A stretch of DNA of 64,000 nt, taken from Cordilura impudica. Its lineage: Eukaryota; Arthropoda; Insecta; Diptera; Scathophagidae. Position numbers and translations under genes: made by a program. The notes beneath the pieces were generated by a model. It was not told the DNA's origin, searched no databases, and was given only the letters and a program-made list of their open reading frames with translations. Location: contig OY821518.1 in assembly GCA_963682025.1 (NCBI GenBank), forward strand, positions 232,811,192 through 232,875,191, read 5' to 3'. Below, one piece after another: positions 20,881 through 33,961 of the stretch. The stretch's first letter is position 1. The number at the start of each line of letters is the position of its first letter.

Positions 20881-22500
20881 ATCAAAAATAGCCAAAACCG
20901 AAAATCGAGAATAACAAACACTGCCAAAATCAAAAATCGCCAAAATCAAAAATCGCAAAAAACAAAAATCAACAAAAACCAAAAAATCACAAAAAACAAA
21001 AATGATCAACGTCAAAAATCGCCAAAGCCGAAAATCGCGAATAACAAAAATCGACAAAAAAAAAACCAAAAATTGCCAGAACCGAAAATCAAAACTAACA
21101 AAAAACTAAAAAAACAGAAATCGCCAAGAATCAAAAATCGCGAATAACAAAAATCGTCAAAATCAAAAATCGCCAAATCAAAAATCGAAAAAAAAATCGT
21201 TGAAGCCAAAAATCACAAAAATCTCTAAAATCTAAAATCGCCAAAAACAAAAGTCACCAAAAGCGAAAATCGCGAATATCAAAAACGCCAAAACCAAAAA
21301 TCGTTTAAATCAAAAATTGTCAAAAGCGAAAATCGCGAATAACAAAAATCGCAAAACACTTCAAAAATAACAAGTAAGAAAATGATAGTCGGTCTAGACC
21401 GACTATACGATACCCTATACCATGCGTTTAGAAACCATATCTCTTAGGCCCAACTAACTGGACATAGAAAATAAGCAAAAACCAAATTTGAGTGGGATTT
21501 TTATTAATTTTTTTGGCTGCAGATATGAAAAAGTTCATATCAGATGCTATATCTATATAGGGACTTGGTCCAAAAATGGACCGATCCTGATCATGTTTGG
21601 TAAAGTCTCTTGTATTTTGCAAAAATATATACAAACAAAATTTGAGAAGAATCAGTGCAATATTTTTGTTTTTAAATAAATTTAAGTGAAGATCGGGAAG
21701 CAGCTCTATATGGGGCCAAAGGGATCATTTTTGGACTACTCATTAATGGATGTAATGAACGCATACAAACCCAATTTGAGTAAGATCTATATGACAATTT
21801 GGATCTTATGGCAATTTATGTCGATTTCATAGGGGTAATTTGTATGGGGGCTAGGTCTGAACATGCACCGATTCTCACCAATTTCAATAGCGTTCATCCC
21901 ATGGCCGATAAAAGCTTACATACCAAATTTCATCAAAATATATTCATAGGTGCGACCTGCAGTTTGATTACAAGGTTTACATGGACACACAGACGGACGG
22001 ACGGACATTGTTAAATCAACTCAGAAAGTGATTCTGATTCGATCGGTATAATTAAAGATGGGTCTAGGTCAAATATTTTTGGTTGTTACAAACAGCAGCA
22101 CAAAGTCATTATACCCAAACCACATAGTGGTATAGGGTATAAAAATCGCTAAGACAACAATCGCCATAGTCAAAAATAGCAAAAAACAAAATCGCCAAAA
22201 TCGAAAATCGCGAATAACAAAAATCGCAACAAAAAACACTTCAAAAATAAAAATCGCTAAAGACAAAAATCGACAGAGTCAAAAATAGCAAAAAAACAAA
22301 ACGCCAAATCGAAAATCGCGAAAAAAAAATTGCCAAATCCAAAATCGTCTAAATCAAAAATCGCAAAAGACAAAAATCGCCAAAATTAAAAATAGCAATA
22401 AACAGTAATAGGAAAAGTCAAAAACCGACAAAATCAAAAATCGCCAACATCTAAAGTCGCAAAAACAAAGATCGAAAAAATTAAAAATTTTAAATATGGA
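20880..22500 (-). repeat. Degenerate CAAAAATCGCCAAAAT minisatellite
   Basis: Dozens of imperfect ~16-19 bp units built from AAAATCGCCAAAA and AATCGCGAATAACAAAAA. The array was split by a DINE-1-like insertion at 21370-22142; the outer parts are 20880-21369 and 22143-22500. Confidence 0.8.
21370..22142 (+). mobile_element. DINE-1-like element
   Basis: About 773 bp. Starts ACAAGTAAGAAAATGATA, then the exact palindrome GTCGGTCTAGACCGAC. A (GGAC)n run lies near 21992-22006, and it ends GTGGTATAGGGTATAA. It sits cleanly within the minisatellite. Confidence 0.87.
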
Positions 22501-22601
22501 AATACCAAAAAGATGTAGCCAAACAGTTGAAAAAGTATGAAAAATCACATTTTTCTTCAAATCCGTTGAAATAAAAAGGCTGTCCTCGATTGGCTCAAAT
22601 T

Positions 22602-22660
22602 TTGCGCACTAAAGTTTTAGATCCAGTGTCACAATAATCCGACTTGCACATCTTAAAATT
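22602..22660 (-). repeat. Outer inverted-repeat arm, right
   Basis: Reverse-complement partner of 14865-14923. Confidence 0.6.
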
Positions 22661-23355
22661 AAAAAATATATATATATTCATAATTCTTATAACAAGCGGA
22701 GATGATAAAGCAGTGTCAGTCGGTTCATCTGCCCATTTGTTGATATCATGATCATGCTGTCAATCGATTAGCTGCGTTGGTCATTTTTACTAAGAATGAT
22801 TGGCTGACATTGTGAGAAGTTTGCTATTTAAATTTATCAAAATCGGTTGAATAAGTCCCAAAATATCAATAAAAAAGTTAAAAAGGTTTTTCAAATTTGC
22901 TGTTAAAATTTTCAAGTAATAAATTAAGAGCAGAATGCAAATTCTCGATTTCAGAAAAAATGTATATTTTGTATGGGAGCCCTATTAGGGGGGGTAAGGT
23001 TTTAATACTTTTTTGTCTTAATTTTACTGAATGTACAACATGTCGAGAGTGTTGCACCAAAATTTCAATAAAATTGGAGCAAAGCTAACGAAGATACAGC
23101 GCTTCAAACGACCGGCCTCATACGGTATATCGTATATAAATCAATTTTTGAAAAACTTTAAAGTGATTTTCTCGCAAATAAATGTTTGTAAGTCCGTGAA
23201 CATCATAACTAAGAATCTGCTTGTTCCATTCTTTTGATATTTTACACACTACTTGCACATATAAATCACCAGCTAACCACGACGAGTTTTTTTTCTATTT
23301 TCCATTTGTTTCCCCATTTTTTAATAACAATTTTATTCAAAAATACAAGTAGTGT
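22661..23355. other. Intergenic sequence without recognisable feature
   Basis: No gene. A G-run (AGGGGGGGTAAGGTTTTA at about 22987) is loosely echoed in reverse near 24460-24490, on the other side of the next DINE-1-like copy. The resemblance is too short to call an element. Confidence 0.35.
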
Positions 23356-24143
23356 TTATACCCTATACCACTATGTGGTTTGGGTATAATGACTTTGTGC
23401 TGCTTTTTGTAACAACCAAAAATATTTGACCTAGACCCATCTTTAATTATACCGACCGAATCAGAATCACTTTCTGAGTTGATTTAACAATGTCCTTCCG
23501 TCCGTCCGTCCGTCCGTCCGTCTCTGTGTCCATGTAAAGCTTGTAATCAAACTGCAGGTAGCAAATATGAATATATTTTGATGAAATTTAGTATATAAGC
23601 TTCTACCGGCCATGGGATGAACGCTATTGAAATTGGTGAGAATCGGTCCGTGTTCAGACCTAGCCCCCATACAAATAACCCATATGAAATCGACATAAAT
23701 TGCCATAAGATCCAAATTGTCATATAGATCTTACTCAAATTGGGTTTGTATGCGTTCATTACATCCACTAATGAGTAGTCCAAAAATGATCCCTTTGACC
23801 CCATATAGAGCTGCTTCCCGATCTTCACTTAAATATGTCAAAAAACAAAAATATTGCACTGATTCTTCTCAAATTTTGTTTGTACATATTTTTGCAAAAT
23901 ACAAGAGACTTTACCAAACATGATCAGGATCGGTCTATTTTTGGACCTTGTCCCTTTATAGATATAGCATCCGATATGAACTTTTTCATATCTGCAGCCA
24001 AAAAAATTAATAAAAATCCCACTCAAATTTGGTTTTTGCTTATTTTCAATGTCCAGTGAGTTGGGCATAAGAGATAGGGTTTCTAAACGCATGGTATAGG
24101 GTATCGTATAGTCGGTCTAGACCGACTATAATTTTCTTACTTG
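23356..24143 (-). mobile_element. DINE-1-like element
   Basis: About 788 bp. Left end TTTATACCCTATACCACTATG, (CCGT)n run near 23500-23522, and right end palindrome GTCGGTCTAGACCGAC plus TTTTCTTACTTGT. Confidence 0.87.
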
Positions 24144-24843
24144 TTTTCACCTCAAAAAGAAAAGAAAAAAAAATTGAAAAAACTCTTCAAGATTACCACG
24201 CGAAACATGTCACCTTTTAAACCCATTTCGACTTTTTTATTTCACATGAGCCGGTAACGAGTTATGATCTTCACCGCAAAGCAACAATGCCTCCGGAGAT
24301 TCGCTGCCACTTACTTATTTATTAAAATTTTTAATAGAAATTTTTTTCAAAGATTCATCAAGTGTTATGCTACGAATATAACGTGTATATGAAATAAATA
24401 ATCCAACATTATTCATATCTTCAAAAAACATTTTGAAAATACGCCTTTTTCGCTTCTAAAACCTTACTACCCCCGCCCCCCTTAAGGGATTCAGATAGTG
24501 GGTTGGTATGTTTAGAAAAATGTTAGGTACAAAAAAATAATACAGGTCGATCTTATATTTTGCCCCACTGGGTGGAGTCGTAGGTAGTTACGGGAATTGT
24601 TTTCTATATCATTTTAATGTAATTTTTTTATGGGAGCCACCTTAATGATAAGGGTGGTATGTCTGTCTTTTTTTTTTGTTTAATGTTTATATACAAGATT
24701 TTGAATTATTGAAAACAATAAAATGTTCCATTATATAACAGCTTTTCGTAATTTGTTTCAGTAACTAAAACTAATTCGAAACCTCGCACAGTGGTTTGTT
24801 TTGACTTATAGCGTTGCAAAACTAATAACTTCTGAATGATGCA
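24144..24843. other. Intergenic sequence without recognisable feature
   Basis: No gene or element identified. Contains the C-run CCCCCGCCCCCC near 24471. Confidence 0.35.
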
Positions 24844-25073
24844 GATATTTGAAATATATAAAAAAAATGTTGAAAGAAGATACTTTTGCCTTTGCAATTG
24901 TGGGCCTCATATACTGATCTGAAGAACACACCCGTAATTTTTACTATTTCTAACCCCCCGCAGATAGGGTAATTTTTTTGAAGCACCCTCTATCCGTGGC
25001 AGTATATGAGGCCCACAATTGCAAAGGCAAAAGTATCTTCTTTCAACATTTTTTTTTATATATTTCAAATATC
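24844..25073. repeat. Near-perfect 73-bp inverted repeat with 83-bp spacer
   Basis: Arms 24844-24916 and 25000-25073 are exact reverse complements apart from one base in an A/T run; they include TTTGCAATTGTGGGCCTCAT. The spacer is 24917-24999. The arms are far more alike than other repeats here, so the inversion is either recent or kept alike by gene conversion. Confidence 0.88.
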
Positions 25074-26398
25074 AATGAATTTAAAAAAGTAAACACACTT
25101 TTTCAATAAAATAAAAAAAAGTAATAAACGGTTTGAAAAGTTAGCTAATTTTGTTTTTTTTTAGTCTAAAGTTTATGTCGAAAAATTACTTTTTTTTTCT
25201 ACAGCCTAAACAATTACCAATTTTAAGCGGCTCTAAAGCACATAACGTTCATCCGATTTAAGAACGGGTTTTTCATACTTGGTCAGTAAGATGAACCTTG
25301 TATTAGGCGGCAGTTCACTTCACAAACTTGTGTTTTTCAGAAAAATAGGCCACTGTGCGTTGTCGAAAAATTAATTATTATTAATAATAAATGAGCTTAA
25401 CTATAGAAAATCGTGAAGAAATGGACTGTCTTATGCTACACTCTAGCAGGTTAAAGGTTTTTCGTATATTACCACTCTGACACTCGCACACAATTTACGC
25501 ATTTTGTTCTTAAACTGATAATTTATTAGATTAATTTTTTAGTTCCTTAAGACGGCTCAAACCTTGACCCACCCACCTTTTTTGGTGGTATTTGTTTTTT
25601 TTTTGTGTGGGGGGGGAGGGGTGGTGTTTAGTATCCTACTCGTATGTGTGCTTATGTTAACATGCAAGTTTTAATAAAATTAATTGAATGCCTATCATTG
25701 CTAATGTTCAGAGGTTTCATATCGATTTAACTTTTGGGGTTAACAGAAATTTTCGATCTACAGAAAAAAAAACAGAAAAGAAATGAAGAAGAAAAAGTAT
25801 TGTTAGACAAACAAAAGCATGTGTCTGTGTGTTTGTCTCTGAAATGAAAATAATTACAGTTAGTTATGATATAATTTTATTAAATATGAAAATTATAATG
25901 TTTATGTTGTCATGGCTGGAAAAAAATATAAAAAAATTATGACAAATATAAAATTATGATATTTTCGTTACCTCCTTATTCATATCGTTAAGCATATAGT
26001 TAGAATACTTCCATTATGGCCACAAACCCTAAACCATTATTTATCAAACTTAAAGAAATTTTTCAAGATTAATATTAAGCTAGTTGAAATGAGATATGGA
26101 ATTATGTATGTACGTAGCTTAACCGGAAGTAATTTATATAAATAACATCAATATGTCTTTTATGTATATCATTTGCTTATTTAATATGTACCAAAATGGC
26201 CTAAGGAAACATTATGTAGTCTTTCTACAAAAATTGATGATAGACAATGGGCAATAAAAATTCTAAAAAAAGAAAATATAGCAAATCTTTAAATGGGTTT
26301 ATTATTTATGAAAGCGAAAGGATAAATTAAATTGTTCAGAAATATTTTTTTTTTAATATTCAACATATCATCCATGTATATCTATATTCCATATAAGT
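25074..26398. other. AT-rich intergenic stretch
   Basis: No gene. A G-run (GTGTGGGGGGGGAGGGGTGG) lies near 25605, and short homopolymer runs occur throughout. Confidence 0.4.
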
Positions 26399-26575
26399 AC
26401 AGTAATCCCTCGAACTGTGCGGTTTCGGACTTGCGCGTTTTTGTTTTTACCACCAACATTTCGCATTGCGCGATAAAAGTTTCGCAGCAGCGCGGGTTTT
26501 TTTACATGGTAAAAATTTCGCAGCAGCGCGGTTTTTATTTTGCGCATTACATATTTCTTGCAAAATATGTACATA
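26399..26575 (+). mobile_element. Possible pogo/Tigger-like fragment
   Basis: CAGTAATCCCTCGAACTGTG followed by CGGTTTCGGACTTGCGCG resembles the terminal repeat of pogo-type elements, which begin CAGT after a TA. An internal TTTCGCAGCAGCGCGG is repeated twice (about 26489 and 26517). No matching right end was found. Confidence 0.4.
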
Positions 26576-26789
26576 TATTTAAAATTTGGTGAATCCCCTT
26601 AATGACAATTTGAGTATGATGCAACTTGTAATATATATTATATATGCAGTTTGGTTTCTAAACTCTTCGTGTAAGGACGTGTTAAAATATGGATTAAATT
26701 TATGTATGTACTCTTGTTTTTTTAATTGTTTTATAAATACCATTGTGTCGTTAACAAATTTTTCACTTAAGGAAGGAATAATACAGGTA

Positions 26790-29681
26790 ACAAGTAAGAG
26801 TGTTAAATCCGGCTGTGCCGAATCTTTGATACCCTCCACCTCGGTTTGAGTATTGATAATAAATGTAAACAAAATATTGGAAAAAGTAAATAATTTGTTA
26901 AACTTAATATCAAATTATTTCAGCAAATTCTTTGGGTTGGTTTTCGTCTTTTCTATTATTTCAAATTTATTTCGGTGTTTGCTTTTTGGTCATCGTGGTT
27001 GCTGATCGCCATGCATTTAGGTTATATACCTATATGCATGCGTTTCCGGTTCTAATGCTTGTGTAGGGTGGCTACATGCATTAAATCGTGCTAATTGGAG
27101 ATGGCTGTATAGTTTCTTTTAACTGGCCTAATATTTCTTCATTGTGGCCATATAGGTCGAATGGAGTAACAAAATAATAACAAAAAAAAAAAACTCTCTC
27201 AACTTTTTTATTAAAATATTGCCATATTTGGAAAACATAGAGAATAAATTTATAATAATAAGTATTCAAATTAGGGATGCCAAACGCAAAAAACCAAATG
27301 TCCCAAACATTTTAAATAAAATAATTTGTTCTCTTTATTTTCTGAAAAACTTTAAATTTTCATCCAAAAAAAAAATTGTGAAAATTTATATATAAATAAC
27401 ATTCTCATTAAATTGCGTTTATTTATGTAGCAATTTCTATGTGCGCAATTCTTAAATATCATTTGACGTTTTCGAAAATTCATTGAATTTAAATTAATGC
27501 TTTCTGCAGTCCGATTCTGTAAATTTCAACGATCCGACAATCGCAAAATATATCGACAGCTATTGTTGTTTGCACTGAGGATTAAGTGATTCACTAAGTA
27601 CATACATCTAAACGACAGTCGACAAATCTATTTTTCTATTTATTTAAATTGTAAACGAGTGGCATCTCTGTCAAAATAATCGAAAAACACAAAGAAGAAT
27701 AGAAAAAAACAAATTACTTCGTATTTGACAGGATGATTTTATGTTTATTTTTAATATCCCTATTTTTTTTACTAATATTTCTGTTTATTTATTTGAAAAT
27801 GAAATAATGAATTGAATATGCTATTTAATTATTTTATTTATATAAAAAGTTTTTTAATAAAAGCGAAATATTTTCACTTTTTTATGATTTTTATTTATGT
27901 ATGGCGACATTTCAACCTAAAAATTTAAGTTTTTATCGATTGAATAAACAACACAAAAATGGTTATCATTTAGATAACAACAACAGCTGACTTTAATAAT
28001 AGCGAATATCGTTTAAAAATTTTACTGATAATTTTGCTATTTTCTTTTTTTAACGATTCGACTATCGTTAAAAAAAGTTACTGAATCGCGGTACTGAAAA
28101 GCTATTAATTTCTTCTGAATGGCAATATTTTTTTTTAAATGTAAACATTTTTAAATGTAAACACAGGTATTTGCTGTTTTTTTTTTTTTTTTTTTTTTTT
28201 TTTTGAATTTCAATTTGTGTTTAACGAATAAAATTTATATATTAAAGCTGCAATTGATGTCTTCTAAATTTAAAATTATAATTTCCGACGTTTTGATATG
28301 ATTTTCTGAAATTCAATTAATTGTAATTTATAATTGGAAATTTTTAATTCTAGTTTTTAGAATTGATATTTTCTTAAATTTGAATGGAAAATTTAAAAAG
28401 TGCAATTTTGTATTTATGTGAATAATAATGCTTTAGTAATTATAAACAATTTTTAAAAATTAAATGTAATCGCAATCAGATATTTTGTAGGTAAAGCAGA
28501 ATAATAATTCTATATAACTATGTAGAACTGTTTTGAAAGCAAAAAACTCATTGTTGCACTCGGTAACTCATTTTGTAGAGACAACAAAATGTATTTTCCC
28601 CACAACAAAATATTGCAGAATTTTATGTAAATAAAATAATATACCGATTTATTTCTAACATGCAATTACTATGGATATACATACATACATATATAGAATA
28701 TATGTAAATTATTTGTATTATTTAATATGTGTATGTACATATATGTAAATATTACATACAAAAAATACAACGGCAAACGTTATTTTTGTGTTTTTCTCTT
28801 TAAATTAATTAATCCATAAATTTTTTTTTGCTAAATTTACATTGTTTTTTTTATTAACAACTAGGTATTTTAGCATTATTTGTTTTAGATGTTGGTGAAT
28901 TTTTACTCCCTTTACATGTATTAACTCGTAGTGTCTGCTTGTCGAACAAATTTTGGATCGATTTTAACCACTTTCCCGTGACCCAATCGATCTGAAATTT
29001 TGCAGGCAGGCTCGTGGCAATGACAGAAATGATCAAACAAATTTTTTTAGTGATACCAAAACAACGGAAACGTTTAAATTTTTCTACCAGAGTTGATAAA
29101 AAAATGTACAACAACGACCACACAAACAACAAGTCCAGCTATGACAACAATGCAATATTTAGAATAACAACAAGAACAATATGGAAACATCATGTTTTTC
29201 ATTTTTTTTTTACTTTTTCAGAGATTCCCCTGGACCTGTTCCACCGATTTTAATGACTTTTGAAATATAAATCTTCCCATGAATTTGGGGAATCATTTTC
29301 ACTAAAAATGATGGCCCTAGCTATCCTATTGAGGGCGTGATCGTGACAAGAACAACATAGAAAACTATATATTTTTTAAGACTTTTTTTAGTTCTTCATT
29401 CAGATCTCGGGGTCTAATCGACCGATTTCGACGATTTTAAATAAGAAACTTCTCAGGATGTCAGTGAATCATTTTTTATATCAACGAGCACCCTAGCTGC
29501 TCCACTGATGCCGCCATCGTGATTTCCACAGACGGACAGACGGACATCGCTATATCAACTCCGGTTGTTATAAGGATCACAAATATATATATTTTATGTG
29601 GTCCAAAATTTTTTTTCTAATTATTACAAATGGAATGACAAACTTATATATACCCTCTGCACACTGGAGTGGAGGGTATAA
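26790..29681 (+). mobile_element. Second INE-1-like family, interrupted
   Basis: Left end CAAGTAAGAGTGTTAAATCC..GATACCCTCCACC at 26790-26842 and right end ACACTGGAGTGGAGGGTATA at 29660-29681. These mirror the DINE-1 plan but with a different sequence. The right body (about 28880-29681) has CCACAGACGGACAGACGGAC near 29527. The 26850-28860 block between the two parts is unrelated AT-rich DNA with a poly-T run at about 28177-28205; it is either an insertion or two separate fragments. Confidence 0.5.
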
Positions 29682-29934
29682 AAATAGTTTATTTTAATTT
29701 GGAGATTTATATTAATGTGTACGTATTTCAGCAACTTCTGCAGTTTTGTTCTACACCATTATCTGCAAAAATCACTAAAAAAGTCCGAAGCTCTGTAATA
29801 GAAAAGACTGAAAAATGGGTAAGCTTTTGGATAGAGGACCAAAATCAAAAAAAGTTGCCCTTAGTTTAGGCGTTATTCGTAGTAAAGCCTTATCAATTTT
29901 AACCATTTGAAAAAGGAAGAGCAAAATCGTTTAA

Positions 29935-30158
29935 ATCAAAAGAGTTACAGTCATTCAAAAATAAAAATTTACAAAAAAATTTTTAATTTTAGCAAAATAC
30001 TGAGAAAGCCCATTTTCGAAGACCCTGTTCGCTGTTATATAGTTGAGATAGAGTCGCAATTTTTAGGCTCCCGAGGTTTACTGTAACATAACTTTAAAAT
30101 CGGTAACAAAAAAAAAAAAATTTTTTTTTGGCCGCCTTCTCAAAATATGGTCCACGTG
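29935..30158 (+). repeat. Dispersed repeat, inverted partner of 63126-63390
   Basis: Shares AGAAAGCCCATTTTCGAAG, GAGATAGAGTCGCAATTTTT and GGCCGCCTTCTCAAAATATG with the reverse complement of 63126-63390. Confidence 0.7.
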
Positions 30159-30169
30159 CGGCGCGTCGA

Positions 30170-30925
30170 TTTCTCTGAGTATCACATGGATTTTCCAAAT
30201 TAAACCGGCAACATTAAGCGATTTAGCCTTGAATTTAGAATATCATTTGGCATTTTTTATTTTACTGATTTTGATTTTGGCTGTTTCTGAATTTAGTGAT
30301 TTCGCACCTATTTTTACGACTACTCACGTTGGTAATTATTGTACTTGTGAAAAGATTCAAGACCGTTGCTTTCATACCATTTAAAAATTTTTGTATAAGA
30401 GACGCCACGTCCATTAATCTTATCCCGCCCATTTTTTGGACTTTTGCAAAGTGTAATGGTTTTTCCCTTGTTTAGCAGTTCAGATATATGATATTATGTA
30501 TTTTCATGTCCAACTGCTCATATTAATAATAGATGGCTTCAGACAAATTTGCAAAGCTATCTCTGTCATAGTACTCGAGATATATGATGTTTAATTATTA
30601 CTTTGTATGAGAGGTTCCAAGCCAACTAATCCTGCCCTTTTTCGGCATGGCTACTATCTTTTAGAATAAGTGATATCAAACAAATTTGCAAAGCTCTTCC
30701 TATGATAATACTTAGTATACATATAAGTATGATATTAACAATTCACTTTTTATGGGAGGTGCCACGCCCACTAGAAATATTAAAAAAAAATATAGCATAT
30801 TATTCCTTCCAGATACATAGTAAGCCTCTATAAAACTACAGGAAGATCGGTGAAATGGTTTAGCGTCCTTTCAGCTACAAACAAACATATCTACTTACTT
30901 TCGTTTTTATATATATACGAGCAGA
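30170..30925 (+). repeat. Dispersed 'GCCACGCCCA' repeat, copy 2
   Basis: Begins with a block also found at 43655 (CATGGATTTT..CCGGCAACA), then a short GATTTTGATTTTGGC stretch and several ~130-bp units (GAGACGCCACGTCCATTAAT, GAGGTGCCACGCCCACTAGA). It then has TTCCAGATACATAGTAAGCC and ends TATATATATACGAGCAGAGC. Confidence 0.65.
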
Positions 30926-31390
30926 GCCCAGCACTCGAAATTTTTGTAAATAAAATTAAATAAATTTATATATTTATTTATTTATAAATTTTTTATGAAC
31001 ATACAGAAAAAATATGAACGGAATTGTAAATAAATAATTTTATAAAAGCCTTAAGGTATGCTAATAAATTTTAGGCCATTCACAATTCAACATAATTCAA
31101 TTAAAATGTAACCTTTATGAAACCATCAATAATATATACGAAGGCGATGCATCGTGAATTGGCTAAAATTGATTAGCATATCTTTAGGCTCTTATAAAAA
31201 AAATTTATTTTAAATATATTATTTTATTTAATTTAATATATTTTTAACACATATAATACATAAATTTTATCATTCTGCACTACTCCATCATATGAACTAT
31301 AACTATGGCAAATTTCACCCTCGTTCGTGTGCGTATTTTGCTTAAAAATTGGTCGAAATATTTACCTTAACGTATTAGTATACAACATAT
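30926..31390 (+). repeat. Dispersed repeat with an internal inverted-repeat block, copy 1
   Basis: An internal block at 31039-31198 has ends TTATAAAAGCCTTAAGG and CTTTAGGCTCTTATAA. The following ~140 bp (CCATCATATGAACTATAACT, GCAAATTTCACCCTCG) are shared with copies at 47570-47920 (inverted) and 54740-55320. The flanks are shared in all three copies, so the TIR-like block is part of a larger repeat. Confidence 0.65.
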
Positions 31391-33031
31391 AATTTTAACA
31401 ATAATATATACAAATGAGAAATTCATCGGCCATAAAATTTATGATTTAAGCTAACAAGTTTCAAATGTTCTCAAAACGTAGTTCAAATGCGATGAAATAC
31501 CAGACCATAATCGAATTTGAGTTCTGTAAGTTGCCATCTTCATTTGACTTAACATCGTATATACCTATGTTGGACCAACGAATATAAGCCATATTAATGC
31601 ATAATAAACCTATACAATAACACAAAAAAAAGCAATTTTCAATTTTTTACCAACAAGCAATTACCAAGTAGTTTAGAATTTCAAAATGTGGTTTCTTTTC
31701 TTATATTGTATTTCCCCTGCATTGTTAACCTGGAAATATGTAATCATTACAAATTTATTCTGCATTGTAATGTTCCACATCTGTAACTTTTTCTGGTTCG
31801 CATCTTTAAACACTCTCCCTATAACATTTTGAACATGTATTTTGCATGTATTGTTCATAAAAAAACCTGTAGAGATTTGAGAGGCACTTATATATAAAGG
31901 AGTAAATGTAAAACATAAAAAAAGAATAATTGAATTCGGAAATTATTAGGCATATTCTAGAAAGTATTTATATCGGTTTTGAATAAAATATTATTTTTTT
32001 TTATATATTTTATTTTGTTATAAAAGTTCTTTAATCCCCATTATTATAAGCTCTATCCTAATATAAAGTTGTTACATATTCTATTGAACTAACATTTCCT
32101 CATTTCATCACTGGGAGCATAAGAAACACATGTCATTGGCATGTGTTTTTCGAATTTAGTTTTTTCCCCCCCAACAAATTCAACTAGAAACTGTAAGTAG
32201 TTATGTTAAGAGTTTGTTCTTGTTCTCGTAATACTCGTATCAATTCTAGTATTTTTTTTCCTAACACATCTTGGGAGATTTGTTATAGTTATTTTTGGTT
32301 TCTTTTTCTCCAGATTTTGTTTCGTTTATTTGCAGTTTTAATAGTAAAACTTTTTTATAAAGTTAAAATATAAAAGAGAAAAAACAATCTAAAGTTTTTA
32401 TAAGATATTTTCTTTAAAATTTGTTCTTTGCCAATAAGTTTATCCAGTAATAGTATTAGGTTTTACTGATAAACATTGTAATCAAAAATACGGATTCTAA
32501 AAACTTAATTTAACATGTCTTTTTCCATAGTATTATCAACACTGTTTTCTGTTGTTATTGTTGTTGTTGTTAAAGTACCAAAGTTTATCAGTAATGAGTT
32601 TTTGAAAATAATGACACATAAAATCGATTTTTTATTAATTGGCTTGCTCCACAGTATTCAATTTGGTACCTCAAAGTCGTAAAATCAAGAAGTGACCAAC
32701 ATTATTTTGTGCTTAAAAAATTATTGGTGCCAAGGTAAATATATTGCATAGATTTTTGCTTTATTCTGCATTAAATTATTAATATTCAATAAAGTTTTCT
32801 CCTGTTTATATAAACTAACAAAAATTTTAGATATAAAATAGCCATGATCGAGAAAACAGCTTAAGTGACATAACTAGGTTTTCGTTTTATTTCTATCAAA
32901 ATCGAAAATCTACGACCTTTTACATCATCTATCAAAAAAAAAAAAAAACCAAAAAAAAAAAAAAAAATCTGTTTTTGCTTGAGTGCACATTCTCATTGTA
33001 TTTATATGCTAAATAAAAATAACTGAAGCTT
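31391..33031. other. AT-rich intergenic stretch
   Basis: No gene or element recognised. Poly-A runs at 32935-32966. Confidence 0.4.
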
Positions 33032-33744
33032 AACAAGTAGAAAATTATAGTCGGTCTAGACCGACTATACGATATTCTATTCCATGGCTTTGAGACCCTA
33101 TCTTTCGGTTCAAGTACTTCGATATAGAATATAAGCATAAACCAAATTTGACGGGAATTGTTTTAATTTTTTTTGGCTGCAGATATTAAAAAGTTCATAT
33201 CGGATGCTATATTTATATGGGGACTAGGTCGAAAAATGGACCGAAAAAATATAGAAAAAATTTATACGAACCAAATTATAGAAAAAGCTGTACAATATTT
33301 TTGTTTTTTGATACATTTAAGCCAAGATCGTGACACAGCTCTACATGGATCATATGACTAAGAATTGTCCATAGGTATTATTTTTCGACTACTGATTAAT
33401 GGATATAATAAACACATCCAAACCCAATTTGACTGAGATCTATATGATAATTTGGATCTTATGGGAATTTTTTGTCAATTTAATAGGTGTCATTTGTATG
33501 GGGACTAGGTCTAAACATGGACCGAATTTCAACAGTTTTAATAGTGTTCATCCTAACGCGGATATAAGCTTATATCAAAATATGTATAGACGTATGGAAG
33601 GACGGACAGCGCTAAGTCGACTCCGAAAATGATTCTGAGTCGATCCGTATAATAAGAGCTGGGTCTAGGTCAAATATTTTTTTGTAGTTACTAACAGCAG
33701 CACAAAGTCATTATACCCAAACCACATAGTGGTATGGGGTATAA
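33032..33744 (+). mobile_element. DINE-1-like element
   Basis: About 713 bp. AACAAGTAGAAAATTATA, exact palindrome GTCGGTCTAGACCGAC, body with several small deletions, reduced GGACGGAC run near 33600, and end GTGGTATGGGGTATAA. More diverged than the copies at 10486 and 21370. Confidence 0.82.
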
Positions 33745-33961
33745 GATTACATTTTTTTAAAAAGTTAATTTTCTAAATATATGTAGAACATTTTCATAAA
33801 CAGGAAAATATTCCTTAAAAACGTACATATACAAATACATCTTCCTAAGAAATATTAGTTCTTGAAATAGTATTTTTCTTAAAATATACCTTTTCTTTAA
33901 CAATGCCTTTTTAACAAATTTAATTTTATATAAAAACTGTGAGCGTCAAAAAAAAAAAAAA

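Noticed and set aside
20836..21209. Phe/Asp-rich minus-strand frames (FDFGDF-like)
   Set aside because: They are translations of the degenerate CAAAAATCGCC minisatellite.
22985..24490. An element bounded by G-runs AGGGGGGGTAAGG and its inverse around a DINE-1-like copy
   Set aside because: Only about 20 bp are similar, the G-runs are low complexity, and flanks beyond them do not match.
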